Below are positions 53,324-62,222 of a stretch of 64,000 nucleotides of DNA, in pieces. The translations under genes and the position numbers were made by a program. The notes under the pieces were generated by a model. It was not told the DNA's origin. It worked only from the letters and a program-made list of their open reading frames with translations, and did no database searches. Position 1 is the first letter of the stretch. Each line of letters starts with the position of its first letter. The DNA comes from Nocardioides sp. LHD-245 (GTDB taxonomy: Bacteria > Actinomycetota > Actinomycetes > Propionibacteriales > Nocardioidaceae), in assembly GCF_030929495.1 (NCBI RefSeq), contig NZ_JAVFWN010000022.1, positions 1 to 64,000 of the forward strand, in the 5' to 3' direction.

Positions 53324-53329
53324 CCCAGC

Positions 53330-54799
53330 ATGGCGCGGCGGACGGAGGCGGACGAGGCCGCCGACGCCTACGAGCGGCACCTCGCCGACCACGACCGCGA
53401 CCGGCGTCGCGCGCAGGGCGCCTTCTACACGCCGCCGGAGCTGGTCGCGTGGGTTCTCGACCGGGCCCTGCCGGCAGCGGGGAGCGTGCTCGACCCCGCC
53501 TGCGGGACGGGGCACTTCCTGGTCGCGGCCGCCCACCGGCTCGGTGTTCGTGCCGTTCACGGGTCCGACCTCGACCCGGACGCGGTGCGGATCGCCCGCG
53601 ACCGCCTGCACGCCGTGGACCCGGCGGTGCCGCGCGCCGAGATCGAGCGCCGCGTGGTGGTGGCCGACGGGCTGACCGCGTGGGAGGGCCGGACCTTCGA
53701 CGCGGTCCTCGGCAACCCGCCTTTCCTCGGCCAGCTCCGGCGGCATTCGGCGGGGCGCAGCGAGCAGCATCGCCGCGGTCTGGGGGCGTACACCGACACC
53801 AGCGCGGTGTTCCTGCACCGCGCGCTCGACCTCGCCGGACCCGGGGGGACGGTCGCCCTGGTGCAGCCGATCTCGGTCCTCGCCGCCCGCGACGCCGGGC
53901 CGGTCCGGGCGGCGGTCGCCGGTCGCGGCGCGGTCACGGACTTCTGGTGCAGCGAGCGCCCGGTCTTCGAGGGGACCCCGGTCCTCACCTGCGTCCCCGT
54001 GGTCCGGATCGGCGCGGGGCCCGCGACCGACCCCGACACGTGGGGTGCGCTCGCGGCACCGGCCTTCGGCATCCCGCCCGTCACCCTGCCGGCCGGCACC
54101 GGCACGCTCGGCGAGCGTGCCACCTGCACTGCCGACTTCCGCGACCAGTACTACGGCCTCGCGCCCTTCGTGGGCGACGGCCTCCCCGACGGCACCCCGC
54201 TGGTCACCACGGGTCTGATCGATCCCGCCGAGTCACGCTGGGGACGGGTGCCGACCCGCTTCGCCCGCCGGCGGTACGACGCCCCGTCGGTCGACCTCGC
54301 CGCGCTGCGTGCCGACGCGGGGGGATCGGCGCTGGCCCGGTGGGCCGACGCGCGCCTGGTGCCCAAGCTGCTGGTGGCCGGACAGGGCCGCGTCATCGAG
54401 GCCGTGGCCGACGAGCACGGCGCGTGGCTGCCGTCGGTGCCCGTCGTGAGCGTCGTCCCGCACGACCCCGCCGACCTGTGGCACCTGCTCGCGATCACGC
54501 TCGCGCCACCGCTCGTCGCCCACGCCGCGAGCCGCTACCTCGGCAGCGGACTGACGCCCGGCTCGGTCAAGGTCAGCGCCCGCCAGCTCGCCGCCCTGCC
54601 GCTGCCCACCGACGAGGTGGCCTGGGCCGAGGGCGCCGAGCTGGCGCGTGCCGCCCAGCACGCCACCGACGAAGGGCGGCCCGACCTGCTCGCCGCCACC
54701 GGCCGGGCGATGAGCGTCGCCTACGGCGCCGACCCGGCGTCGTACGACTGGTGGTGGGGGCGAGCCCGGCGGCGTTCCTGGCGCGAGGCCGACAAGTAG
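53330..54799 (+). CDS. N6-adenine DNA methylase, apparently orphan
   Basis: A 489-residue class I methyltransferase. The N-terminus AQGAFYTPPELVAWVLDRAL and the SAM-binding loop LDPACGTGHFLVAA are typical of HsdM/Eco57I-type N6-adenine enzymes, and the catalytic motif is NPPF (VLGNPPFLGQ). The C-terminal part (about 290-480) has target-recognition character (ISVLAAR ... SARQLAALPLPT) as in Eco57I-like single-chain enzymes. No restriction gene or specificity subunit adjoins it, so it is either an orphan methylase or the remnant of a type IIG system whose nuclease part is missing. It shares a 59-bp promoter region with the NAD salvage operon. Confidence 0.85.
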   Translation: MARRTEADEAADAYERHLADHDRDRRRAQGAFYTPPELVAWVLDRALPAAGSVLDPACGTGHFLVAAAHRLGVRAVHGSDLDPDAVRIARDRLHAVDPAVPRAEIERRVVVADGLTAWEGRTFDAVLGNPPFLGQLRRHSAGRSEQHRRGLGAYTDTSAVFLHRALDLAGPGGTVALVQPISVLAARDAGPVRAAVAGRGAVTDFWCSERPVFEGTPVLTCVPVVRIGAGPATDPDTWGALAAPAFGIPPVTLPAGTGTLGERATCTADFRDQYYGLAPFVGDGLPDGTPLVTTGLIDPAESRWGRVPTRFARRRYDAPSVDLAALRADAGGSALARWADARLVPKLLVAGQGRVIEAVADEHGAWLPSVPVVSVVPHDPADLWHLLAITLAPPLVAHAASRYLGSGLTPGSVKVSARQLAALPLPTDEVAWAEGAELARAAQHATDEGRPDLLAATGRAMSVAYGADPASYDWWWGRARRRSWREADK

Positions 54800-54803
54800 G
54801 CGC

Positions 54804-54817
54804 CTTCCCGCGGGAAG
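54804..54817. repeat. Perfect 14-bp palindrome after the methylase gene
   Basis: CTTCCCGCGGGAAG, starting 4 nt after the methylase stop. Could act as a small terminator hairpin (no U-tract) or be chance. The rest of 54800-54938 shows no gene. Confidence 0.4.
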
Positions 54818-54938
54818 CGAAGCTGCCTTGCGGGCCAGCTGTCGAGGCGGTGGTCGGAATGCTGCCCACCGTCGGACGATGGGAGGCGCTCGCTGCCTGC
54901 TCGGCTGATGTGTCGGGCCTCGACGGCACTCTGCAGGC

Positions 54939-55489
54939 ATGCCAACGCCGCTCGAGCCACCTCGCGGTGCCCATGTCTTCGTCGACGAGACGAAGGCGAC
55001 GACTACATCCTGGTGGCTACCTGGGTTGCGGCGCCGGATCTGATCCAGGTGCGAGGGGTGATGCGATCACTGGTGCCGTCGGGTCGGGTTCGAGTGCACT
55101 TCAAGAAGCTGACCGACAGCCAACGCGGTCGCGTCGTCCGCGAACTCCTGAAGCTCCCGCTGTCGTGCACGGTCGTGCGGGTTCGTGGTCTTCCTGATCC
55201 CAGCGCTCGAGGGGTGGCGCTTCGGACGGTCTTCGCCCAGGCCGAAGCACAGCGTGCTGAAGTCGTCGTGATCGAGACCGACGAACCGTCCCGGGAGGCA
55301 GACCTTGCGATTGCCCGCGGTGCGTTCGGCAGTGTTCGACATCTACGGCACTTCGAGGAGCCGATTCTCTGGGTGAGCGATGCCATCGCATGGTGCTTGC
55401 AGCGCGGTGGACGATGGCCGACGAGCGTGGCGCCGCTGATCCGGGCAGACCACTTCGTGGAAGGACGCAAGCCCGGAATGCGTCCTTAG
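54939..55489 (+). pseudogene. Frameshifted RNase H-like hypothetical gene
   Basis: The ATG at 54939 opens MPTPLEPPRGAHVFVDETK and then runs into a short nonsense tail, while the homologous continuation (GDDYILVATWV, VRVHFKKLTDSQRGRVVREL, VVVIETDEPS, FEEPILWVSDAIAWCLQRGG) is in another frame from about 54995. Restoring one base, most simply a G after AAG at 54993-54995, joins them into about 183 residues. I recognise the whole as a widespread actinobacterial family with an RNase H-like fold, in which the N-terminal FVDE Asp is probably catalytic. Function unknown. Base composition is less GC-rich than the neighbours, suggesting transfer. Sequencing error is the alternative explanation. Confidence 0.65.
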
Positions 55490-55626
55490 GGACGACTCCC
55501 GGGCCTGCACCTCAATGAAAGCACGGTCGAACGACAGAACCAACTCATCGAGGCGGGCCGCCTGGTCCTCTGTCCCCTTCTGTGCCGCCCCGATGAATCC
55601 GGCGCCCGCGCCCGGTCTGTCCCGGC

Positions 55627-56004
55627 ATGAGCGAGTTCCTGGCAGACGGGGTCGAGCTGTTCGCGGGGGTGTGCGTGCGCGACTACGCGCAGGCGCGACC
55701 GTGGTACGAGGCGCTGCTCGGCGGACCACCCTCCTTCCTCGCCCACGAGACCGAGGCGGTCTGGGAGCTGGCCCCGCACCGCTGGCTGGTGGTCGAGCAG
55801 CGCCCGGAGCGGGCGGGCTACGCCGCACAGACGGTCTTCGTCGACGACCTCGAGGACCGGGTGGCCGGCATCGCCGCCCGCGGGATCGAGCCGGCGGAGC
55901 AGGAGACCTACGGCGACGGCGTCCGGAAGGTGATCTACCGGGATGCGGACGGCAACGAGGTCGGCTTCGGGGGCAACCCCGTCACCGACCTCGCTGCTGG
56001 GTGA
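55627..56004 (+). CDS. VOC-family (glyoxalase-like) protein
   Basis: A 125-residue protein of the vicinal oxygen chelate fold: ELFAGVCVRDYAQARPWYEA, LLGGPPSF, ELAPHRWLVVEQ and DADGNEVGFGG match the repeated beta-alpha-beta-beta-beta units. Such proteins include glyoxalases, antibiotic-binding proteins and dioxygenases; no specific activity can be assigned. It stands alone, convergent with the secreted protein gene 14 bp away. No clear Shine-Dalgarno precedes the ATG. Confidence 0.85.
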   Translation: MSEFLADGVELFAGVCVRDYAQARPWYEALLGGPPSFLAHETEAVWELAPHRWLVVEQRPERAGYAAQTVFVDDLEDRVAGIAARGIEPAEQETYGDGVRKVIYRDADGNEVGFGGNPVTDLAAG

Positions 56005-56018
56005 GTCGCAGGCAGCCG

Positions 56019-56828
56019 CTACTTCGCCGAGGTGCAGAACACCTCGGGCTGGGCGACGACCGGGATCACGCTGGGGGCCGTCGGCAGGCCGCCGGGGTTC
56101 TCCACCGTGAAGGTCATGCCGACCCGGAACGGCGTGCCGAGCGGCAGGGTCACGTACTCCGACTGGGTGATGCCGAAGGGCTTCGAGTAGACCGCGACGT
56201 CGTCGCTGGCGACGGAGATCGTCGCTCGGCCGGCGAGGTCGGATGCGTCGCTGATGCCGAACCGGGCCCGCAGGGAGACGCAGTCGCGGTTGAGGTTGTA
56301 GTCCACGAGCGCAGGGGAGGAGGCGGGCTGGGACCATCCGCGGTAGGCCGGGCCGTAGGCGACTCCGTTGACGCTCACCGTCTTCTCGACGAACCATCCG
56401 GCCATGACGCGGGGCTGCATCTTGGTCAGGTCACGCCACTCGTAGACGCCGACCGTCACCTTGGCGGACTTCTGCTTCGGGCCCGCGGCACTGATCACGC
56501 GGTACTTGCGCATCACCGCCGTGGTGGTCTTGTCCTTGAGCTTGTAGCTGCCGTCGGCCTTGACCTTCGTGGTGGCCTGGGCCTTCCACTTCGTGCCGAC
56601 GCGCTTCTGCTGGAGGGTCACCCGGGTGATCTTCTTGTTGGCGACGGTGCCGGTCACGACGGCCTTCTTGCCGCGCTCGACCTGGGTGCTCTTGGCGGCG
56701 ATGCTGATGGCCGGCTCGGCGGCTGCCGAGCGGGCCACGGGCTCCGACGCGGAGGCGAGGGCGGGGCTCGCCAGGGTCAGCGAGGCGGCCAGCAGCAGGG
56801 CGGAGGGCCCCGAGGTCAGAAGTCGCAT
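56019..56828 (-). CDS. Secreted protein with Ig-like and NPCBM-like domains
   Basis: A 269-residue exported protein. Signal peptide (SALLLAASLTLASPALASA), a Lys-rich Ig-like domain (about 40-125; ISIAAKSTQVERGKKAVVTG), then an NPCBM/NEW2-like carbohydrate-binding domain (about 135-269; NGVAYGPAYRGWSQP, DYNLNRDCVSLRARFGISDA, TISVASDDVAVY). It may bind glycans of the envelope or environment; no enzyme domain. ATG 56828 has GGAG 6 nt upstream; the longer frame to 57008 lacks coding character. The Lys-rich Ig segment resembles those at the ends of the secreted protease and nucleotidases in this window. Confidence 0.8.
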   Translation of the reverse strand: MRLLTSGPSALLLAASLTLASPALASASEPVARSAAAEPAISIAAKSTQVERGKKAVVTGTVANKKITRVTLQQKRVGTKWKAQATTKVKADGSYKLKDKTTTAVMRKYRVISAAGPKQKSAKVTVGVYEWRDLTKMQPRVMAGWFVEKTVSVNGVAYGPAYRGWSQPASSPALVDYNLNRDCVSLRARFGISDASDLAGRATISVASDDVAVYSKPFGITQSEYVTLPLGTPFRVGMTFTVENPGGLPTAPSVIPVVAQPEVFCTSAK

Positions 56829-56955
56829 GGGTGCTCCAGGTGTCTCGTCGGACTGGTTCGGGGGAGTCCGCGGTGCAGCGATCGATGCCCGGGAACGGTG
56901 CGGATGAAACCCGTGATAACTCCTGATGACTTCTGAGGTCGTCCGCGAGCGGGCG

Positions 56956-57714
56956 TCAGCGCCCCCGGAGTCGCCGGCCGAGGGCGTCGGCGGTGGCCAC
57001 GACCGCACCGGCCAGCCGCTCGCGCTGGCGTTGTTCGAGCTCGTCGGTCGGGAAGGTGAGTGCCACTCCCGCGACCGCCAGCTCGTTGTGGTCCAGCACG
57101 GCCGCCGCGACGCTCGCCATGCCGGCCGTGACCTCGCTGTCCTCGATCGCGTAGCCCCGCTGCCGGGTCTCGGAGAGGACCGACCGCAGGGCGGTGGGGG
57201 AGCCGGGACCGACGCCCGTGCGGTCCACGAACGCGGTGCGGTCCGGATAGAGCGCGCGGACCTGGCTGGCCGGGAGGTGGGCCAGGATCGCCCGTCCGCT
57301 GGCGGTGAGGTGGGAAGGCAGCCGGACTCCGACGTCGGTGACCAGCGGTGGCCGCCCGGGCGCCCGCTCCTCGACGACGTAGAGCACGTCGCGTCCGTGG
57401 GGGACGGCGAGGTGCGCGCTGTGACCGGTCCGGTCGACCAGGGTCGCGAGGGGCCGCCGGGCCAGGCGCTGCAGCGGCGCCTGGCGGGCGTACCCCGACC
57501 CGACCTCGAAGGCCGCCACCCCCAGTCCGTAGCGGCGCTCGTCGGCCAGGTGCACCACGAAGCCCTCGTCGGCCATGGCCTGCAGCAGGTGATAGGTCGT
57601 CGACCGCGGGATCTCCAGCTCTCGGGCGATCCGCTCGACGGCGACCGGCTCCGGCTGTCCGGCCAGGAAGCGCAGCACGCGCAGCGCCCGGGTGGCCGCG
57701 GGGACCTGGGCCAT
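56956..57714 (-). CDS. IclR-family regulator of the hut genes
   Basis: A 252-residue regulator: N-terminal winged helix (ATRALRVLRFLAGQ; IARELEIPRSTTYHLLQAMA) and the IclR effector domain (SHLTASGRAILAHLP, YAIEDSEVTAGMASVAAAV). It is divergent from hutH with 92 bp between starts, so control of histidine use is the natural inference; the effector is probably urocanate or histidine, unproven. ATG 57714 is chosen over 57756 because AAGGAGG lies 6 nt upstream and the longer form would run through the candidate operator. Confidence 0.9.
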   Translation of the reverse strand: MAQVPAATRALRVLRFLAGQPEPVAVERIARELEIPRSTTYHLLQAMADEGFVVHLADERRYGLGVAAFEVGSGYARQAPLQRLARRPLATLVDRTGHSAHLAVPHGRDVLYVVEERAPGRPPLVTDVGVRLPSHLTASGRAILAHLPASQVRALYPDRTAFVDRTGVGPGSPTALRSVLSETRQRGYAIEDSEVTAGMASVAAAVLDHNELAVAGVALTFPTDELEQRQRERLAGAVVATADALGRRLRGR

Positions 57715-57737
57715 CCTCGGCCTCCTTCTGCCTGACA

Positions 57738-57751
57738 TCTCGGATCTGAGA
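57738..57751. promoter_or_regulatory. Candidate IclR operator between regulator and hutH
   Basis: TCTC-G-GATC-T-GAGA, 12 of 14 positions symmetric, in the middle of the 92-bp divergent region. Size and position suit an IclR-type site. Confidence 0.5.
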
Positions 57752-57806
57752 CTCATGATGCCGGTCGGCCCTGGCGCGCGCCAACCCGACGGGGTGGAAT
57801 CGGAGC

Positions 57807-59351
57807 ATGGACAGAGTGACGGTCGGGACGGGCGCGGTGTCGTTCGACGAGGTGGTGGCGGTCGCCCGCGGCGGCGCTGGCGTGGTGCTCAGTGACGAGG
57901 CCCTGGCGGCCATCGACAAGGCGCGCGCGGTCATCGAGGATCTCGCCGCGTCGCCGACGCCGCACTACGGCGTCTCGACCGGGTTCGGCGCGCTCGCCAC
58001 CCGGCACATCGCCCCCGAGCTGCGTGCCCAGCTGCAGCGCTCCCTGGTCCGCTCGCACGCCGCCGGCAGCGGGCCCGAGGTCGAGCGCGAGGTCGTCCGC
58101 GGCCTCATGCTGCTGCGGCTCTCGACCCTCGCGACCGGCCACACCGGCGTACGACGGGAGACCGCCGAGCTGCTCGCCGCGCTGTTGACCCACGGCATCA
58201 CGCCGGTCGTGCACGAGTACGGATCGCTCGGCTGCTCCGGCGACCTCGCCCCGCTGGCCCACTGTGCGCTCGCGCTCATGGGGGAGGGCCCGGTCCGCAC
58301 CGCCGACGGTGAGCTGACCGACGCCGCCACCGCGCTCGCCGCCGCCGGCCTCACCCCGGTCGAGCTGCAGGAGAAGGAGGGCCTGGCGCTCATCAACGGC
58401 ACCGACGGCATGCTCGGCATGCTGGTGCTGGCGATCCACGACCTCACCGAGCTGCTCAAGGTCGCCGACATCTCGGCCGCCATGTCCGTCGAGGGCCAGC
58501 TCGGCACCGACCGGGTGTTCGCGCCCGAGCTGCAGGCCATCCGCCCGCACCCGGGCCAGGCGGCCTCCGCGGCCAACCTCACCACGCTGCTGCGCGACTC
58601 CGGCGTCGTCGCCTCCCACCGCGGCCCCGACTGCAACCGGGTCCAGGACGCCTACTCGCTGCGCTGCTCGCCCCAGGTGCACGGCGGGGCGCGGGACACG
58701 GTCGCGCACGCGGCGTCCGTCGCCTCGCGCGAGCTGGCCTCGGCCGTCGACAACCCCGTCGTCCTCGCCGACGAGGGCCGGGTCGAGTCCAACGGCAACT
58801 TCCACGGCGCGCCGGTCGCCTACGTGCTCGACTTCCTCGCGATCGTCACCGCCGACCTCGCCTCGATCGCGGAGCGGCGTACCGACCGCTTCCTCGACAA
58901 GGCCCGCAACCACGGCCTGCCGCCCTTCCTGGCCGACGACCCGGGCGTCGACTCGGGCCTGATGATCGCGCAGTACACCCAGGCCGCGATCGTCTCCGAG
59001 CTCAAGCGCCTCGCCAACCCGGCGTCGGTCGACTCGATCCCGAGCAGCGCGATGCAGGAGGACCACGTCTCGATGGGCTGGTCGGCCGCGCGCAAGCTGC
59101 GCAGAGCCGTCGACGGCCTCACCCGCGTCCTCGCCATCGAGCTGATGACCGCCTCGCGTGCACTCAACCTGCGCGCCCCGCTGACGCCGAGCCCGGCCAC
59201 CGGTGCCGTCGTGAACCTGCTCCGTGACGCCGGTGTGGGCGGTCCCGGCACCGACCGCTTCCTCGCCCCCGAGATCGACACCGCCTACCAGCTCGTCGCC
59301 GACCGCTCCGTCACCGCGGCCGTCACGAACGTGATCGGAGAACTCGCATGA
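57807..59351 (+). CDS. hutH: Histidine ammonia-lyase
   Basis: Deaminates histidine to urocanate, first step of histidine breakdown. The prosthetic MIO group forms from residues 143-145, here Cys-Ser-Gly in GSLGCSGDLAPLAH, as in Streptomyces HutH rather than the Ala-Ser-Gly of most bacteria. HYGVSTGFGALA and QDAYSLRCSPQVHG are further signatures. 514 residues. First gene of a tightly packed operon (hutH-hutU-M20-hutF-hutI) with 4-nt overlaps or very short gaps, divergent from its IclR regulator. GAATCGGAGC precedes the ATG. Confidence 0.97.
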   Translation: MDRVTVGTGAVSFDEVVAVARGGAGVVLSDEALAAIDKARAVIEDLAASPTPHYGVSTGFGALATRHIAPELRAQLQRSLVRSHAAGSGPEVEREVVRGLMLLRLSTLATGHTGVRRETAELLAALLTHGITPVVHEYGSLGCSGDLAPLAHCALALMGEGPVRTADGELTDAATALAAAGLTPVELQEKEGLALINGTDGMLGMLVLAIHDLTELLKVADISAAMSVEGQLGTDRVFAPELQAIRPHPGQAASAANLTTLLRDSGVVASHRGPDCNRVQDAYSLRCSPQVHGGARDTVAHAASVASRELASAVDNPVVLADEGRVESNGNFHGAPVAYVLDFLAIVTADLASIAERRTDRFLDKARNHGLPPFLADDPGVDSGLMIAQYTQAAIVSELKRLANPASVDSIPSSAMQEDHVSMGWSAARKLRRAVDGLTRVLAIELMTASRALNLRAPLTPSPATGAVVNLLRDAGVGGPGTDRFLAPEIDTAYQLVADRSVTAAVTNVIGELA

Positions 59352-61015
59352 CCACCGAGCCCAACCCCCGCCTGCCCATCCACGCGGCGACCGGCACCGA
59401 GCTGACCGCGAAGTCGTGGCAGACCGAGGCCCCACTGCGGATGCTGATGAACAACCTCGACCCCGAGAACGCCGAGCGTCCCGAGGACCTCGTCGTCTAC
59501 GGCGGCACCGGCAAGGCCGCCCGCAGCTGGGAGGCGTACGACGCCCTGGTGCGCACCCTGCGCGACCTCGAGGACGACGAGACGATGCTCGTCCAGAGCG
59601 GCAAGCCGGTCGGCGTCTTCAAGACCAACACGTGGGCGCCGCGCGTGCTCATCGCCAACTCCAACCTGGTCGGCGACTGGGCCAACTGGGAGGAGTTCCG
59701 CCGCCTCGAGGAGCTCGGCCTCACGATGTACGGCCAGATGACGGCCGGCTCGTGGATCTACATCGGCACCCAGGGCATCCTCCAGGGCACCTTCGAGACC
59801 TTCGCCGCCGTCGCCGACAAGCGCTTCGGCGGCACCCTCGCCGGCACGATCACGCTGACCGCCGGCCTCGGCGGCATGGGCGGCGCGCAGCCCCTCGCCG
59901 TCACGATGAACGACGGCGTCGCGATCTGCGTCGACGTCGACCAGAGCCGGATCACCCGCCGTATCGAGCACCGCTACCTCGACGTCCAGGCCGACGACCT
60001 CGACCACGCGCTCGAGCTGGCGACCCAGGCCCGCGACGAGAAGCGCGCCCTGTCGATCGGCCTGCTCGGCAACGCCGCCGAGATCTTCCCGAAGCTGCTG
60101 GAGATGAAGGCGCCGATCGACGTCGTCACCGACCAGACGTCGGCGCACGACCCGCTGTCCTACCTCCCCGTGGGCGTGGCCTTCGAGGACTGGCACCAGG
60201 CCGCCGAGCGCGACCCGGAGGGGTTCACCAAGGACGCCCAGGCATCGATGGCCGCCCACGTGCGGGCGATGGTGGAGTTCCAGGACGCCGGTGCCGAGGT
60301 CTTCGACTACGGCAACTCGATCCGCGACGAGGCGCGCAAGGGCGGCTACGACCGGGCTTTCGAGTTCCCGGGCTTCGTGCCGGCCTACATCCGTCCGCTG
60401 TTCTGCGAGGGCAAGGGCCCCTTCCGCTGGGCCGCGCTGTCCGGCGACCCGGCCGACATCGCCGCCACCGATCGCGCCATCCTGGAGCTGTTCCCCGACA
60501 ACGAGCGGCTGCACAAGTGGATCGGCATGGCGCAGGAGCGGGTCCACTACCAGGGCCTGCCGGCGCGCATCTGCTGGCTCGGGTACGGCGAGCGGCACCT
60601 GGCCGGCCTCAAGTTCAACGAGATGGTCAGGAGCGGTGAGCTCAAGGCGCCCATTGTGATCGGCCGCGACCACCTCGACTGCGGCTCGGTCGCCTCGCCG
60701 TACCGCGAGACGGAGTCGATGCTCGACGGCTCCGACGCGATCGCCGACTGGCCGCTGCTCAACGCCCTCACCGCGACGGCCTCGGGCGCGACCTGGGTGT
60801 CGCTGCACCACGGCGGCGGCGTCGGCATGGGCCGCTCGATCCACTCCGGTCAGGTCTGCGTCGCCGACGGGACCGAGCTCGCGGCTGAGAAGATCGAGCG
60901 CGTGCTGACCAACGACCCGGGCATGGGCGTCATCCGCCACGTCGACGCGGGCTACGAGCGCGCCGCCGAGATCGCCGCCGAGCGCGGCGTCCGGATCCCG
61001 ATGCAGGAGAGCTGA
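59348..61015 (+). CDS. hutU: Urocanate hydratase
   Basis: NAD-dependent hydration of urocanate to imidazolonepropionate. 555 residues, with YGGTGKAARSWEAY, GTITLTAGLGGMGGAQPLAV and the NAD-binding and catalytic segment near HDPLSYLPVG; the Cys in ARICWLGYGERH matches the conserved active-site region. Its ATG overlaps the hutH stop by 4 nt. The large minus-strand frames through this gene are shadows. Confidence 0.97.
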   Translation: MTTEPNPRLPIHAATGTELTAKSWQTEAPLRMLMNNLDPENAERPEDLVVYGGTGKAARSWEAYDALVRTLRDLEDDETMLVQSGKPVGVFKTNTWAPRVLIANSNLVGDWANWEEFRRLEELGLTMYGQMTAGSWIYIGTQGILQGTFETFAAVADKRFGGTLAGTITLTAGLGGMGGAQPLAVTMNDGVAICVDVDQSRITRRIEHRYLDVQADDLDHALELATQARDEKRALSIGLLGNAAEIFPKLLEMKAPIDVVTDQTSAHDPLSYLPVGVAFEDWHQAAERDPEGFTKDAQASMAAHVRAMVEFQDAGAEVFDYGNSIRDEARKGGYDRAFEFPGFVPAYIRPLFCEGKGPFRWAALSGDPADIAATDRAILELFPDNERLHKWIGMAQERVHYQGLPARICWLGYGERHLAGLKFNEMVRSGELKAPIVIGRDHLDCGSVASPYRETESMLDGSDAIADWPLLNALTATASGATWVSLHHGGGVGMGRSIHSGQVCVADGTELAAEKIERVLTNDPGMGVIRHVDAGYERAAEIAAERGVRIPMQES

Positions 61016-61019
61016 TCCC

Positions 61020-62222
61020 GTGACCCAGGTGGCCGACTTCGAGCAGATGTGGCGCGACCTCGCGCCCGTCGGACGCTCGGCGTCCTCCGGCGGGTACTTC
61101 CGCCAGCCCTGGCATGCCGCCGAGCTCGAGCTCCGGGCGTGGTTCCGCGAGGCCGCCGCCGCGCGCGGGCTGGAGGTCGACGAGGACCCGTTCGGCAACC
61201 TGGTCGCGTGGTGGGGGCCGGACACCGGCGCCGAGAAGGTGCTGACCGGCTCCCACCTCGACTCCGTCCTCGACGGCGGCGCGTACGACGGCCCGCTCGG
61301 CGTCGTCTCGTCGTTCGCGGCGCTCGACCTGCTGCGCGAGCGCGGGGTGGTGCCTACCCGGCGGCTCGGCCTCGCCGCGTTCGTCGAGGAGGAGGGCTCG
61401 CGCTTCGGCCGCGCCTGCCTGGGCTCCCGGCTCGCCGTGGGCGCGACCACCTGGGAGGCGGCCCGCGAGCTCACCGACCGTGACGGCGTCCGGCTCGGCG
61501 ACGTGATCGAGGGCCCGACTGACGACGCAGGGTCGACGCTGCTCGAGGGCGTCGTCACCTACGTCGAGCTCCACGTCGAGCAGGGCCGCGGGCTGATCGA
61601 CCTCGACGCCCCGGTCGGCGTGCACGACGCGATCTGGCCGCACGGCCGCTACCGGTACGACATCGCCGGCCGGGCCGACCATGCGGGCACCACCCGCATG
61701 GAGGACCGCGCCGACCCGATGCTCACCTACGCGATGACGGCCCTCGCGGCCAACAAGCAGGCCCGGCTGTCCGGCCAGCGTGCCACCTTCGGCCGGATCG
61801 ACGTCCGGCCCAACGGCACCAATGCCGTGCCCTCGCACGTGACGGCCTGGCTCGACGCGCGGGCGGAGTCCGACGCCGCGCTCGCCGCGCTCGTCGCCGC
61901 CATCGAGAAGCAGGCCGGCGACCGGGCGGAGCGCGACGGGACCCGGGTCGCGGTCACGGCCGAGTCGGTCAGTGGCGAGGTCGCGTTCGACGCCGCGCTG
62001 CGCGACTCCCTCGTCCAGCGGCTGGGCGGCGTGCCGGTGCTGCCGACGCAGGCCGGGCACGACGCCGGCATCCTGCAGGACGCCGGCATCCCGACCGCCA
62101 TGCTCTTCGTGCGCAACCCGTCGGGCGTCTCGCACTCGCCGTACGAGTCGGCCGAGACGGCCGACTGCCTCGCGGGGGTCGAGGCGCTGGCCACCACGCT
62201 GACGGGTCTGGTCGAGGCGTGA
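61020..62222 (+). CDS. M20-family amidohydrolase, probable N-formylglutamate deformylase of the hut pathway
   Basis: A 400-residue two-metal M20 hydrolase of the allantoate amidohydrolase/N-carbamoyl amino acid hydrolase group: TGSHLDSVLDGGAYDGPLGV, EEEGSRFGRACLGSR, HVEQGRGLIDLD, ADHAGTTRMEDRADP and the C-terminal AGHDAGILQDAGIPTAM carry the metal and substrate ligands. Placed between hutU and hutF, it most likely deformylates N-formylglutamate made by HutF, replacing classical HutG; this is inferred from position, and the family alone would say allantoate amidohydrolase. GTG start 4 nt after hutU. Confidence 0.85.
   Translation: MTQVADFEQMWRDLAPVGRSASSGGYFRQPWHAAELELRAWFREAAAARGLEVDEDPFGNLVAWWGPDTGAEKVLTGSHLDSVLDGGAYDGPLGVVSSFAALDLLRERGVVPTRRLGLAAFVEEEGSRFGRACLGSRLAVGATTWEAARELTDRDGVRLGDVIEGPTDDAGSTLLEGVVTYVELHVEQGRGLIDLDAPVGVHDAIWPHGRYRYDIAGRADHAGTTRMEDRADPMLTYAMTALAANKQARLSGQRATFGRIDVRPNGTNAVPSHVTAWLDARAESDAALAALVAAIEKQAGDRAERDGTRVAVTAESVSGEVAFDAALRDSLVQRLGGVPVLPTQAGHDAGILQDAGIPTAMLFVRNPSGVSHSPYESAETADCLAGVEALATTLTGLVEA

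Noticed and set aside
55490..55626. Minus-strand segment coding GAAQKGTEDQAARLDELV and more, protein-like in composition
   Set aside because: No start codon or ribosome binding site in place and it continues into the 3' end of the frameshifted gene; at most a gene remnant.
59285..61558. 757-codon minus-strand frame across hutU and the M20 gene
   Set aside because: Shadow of two certain genes; composition is the reverse-complement pattern of coding DNA.
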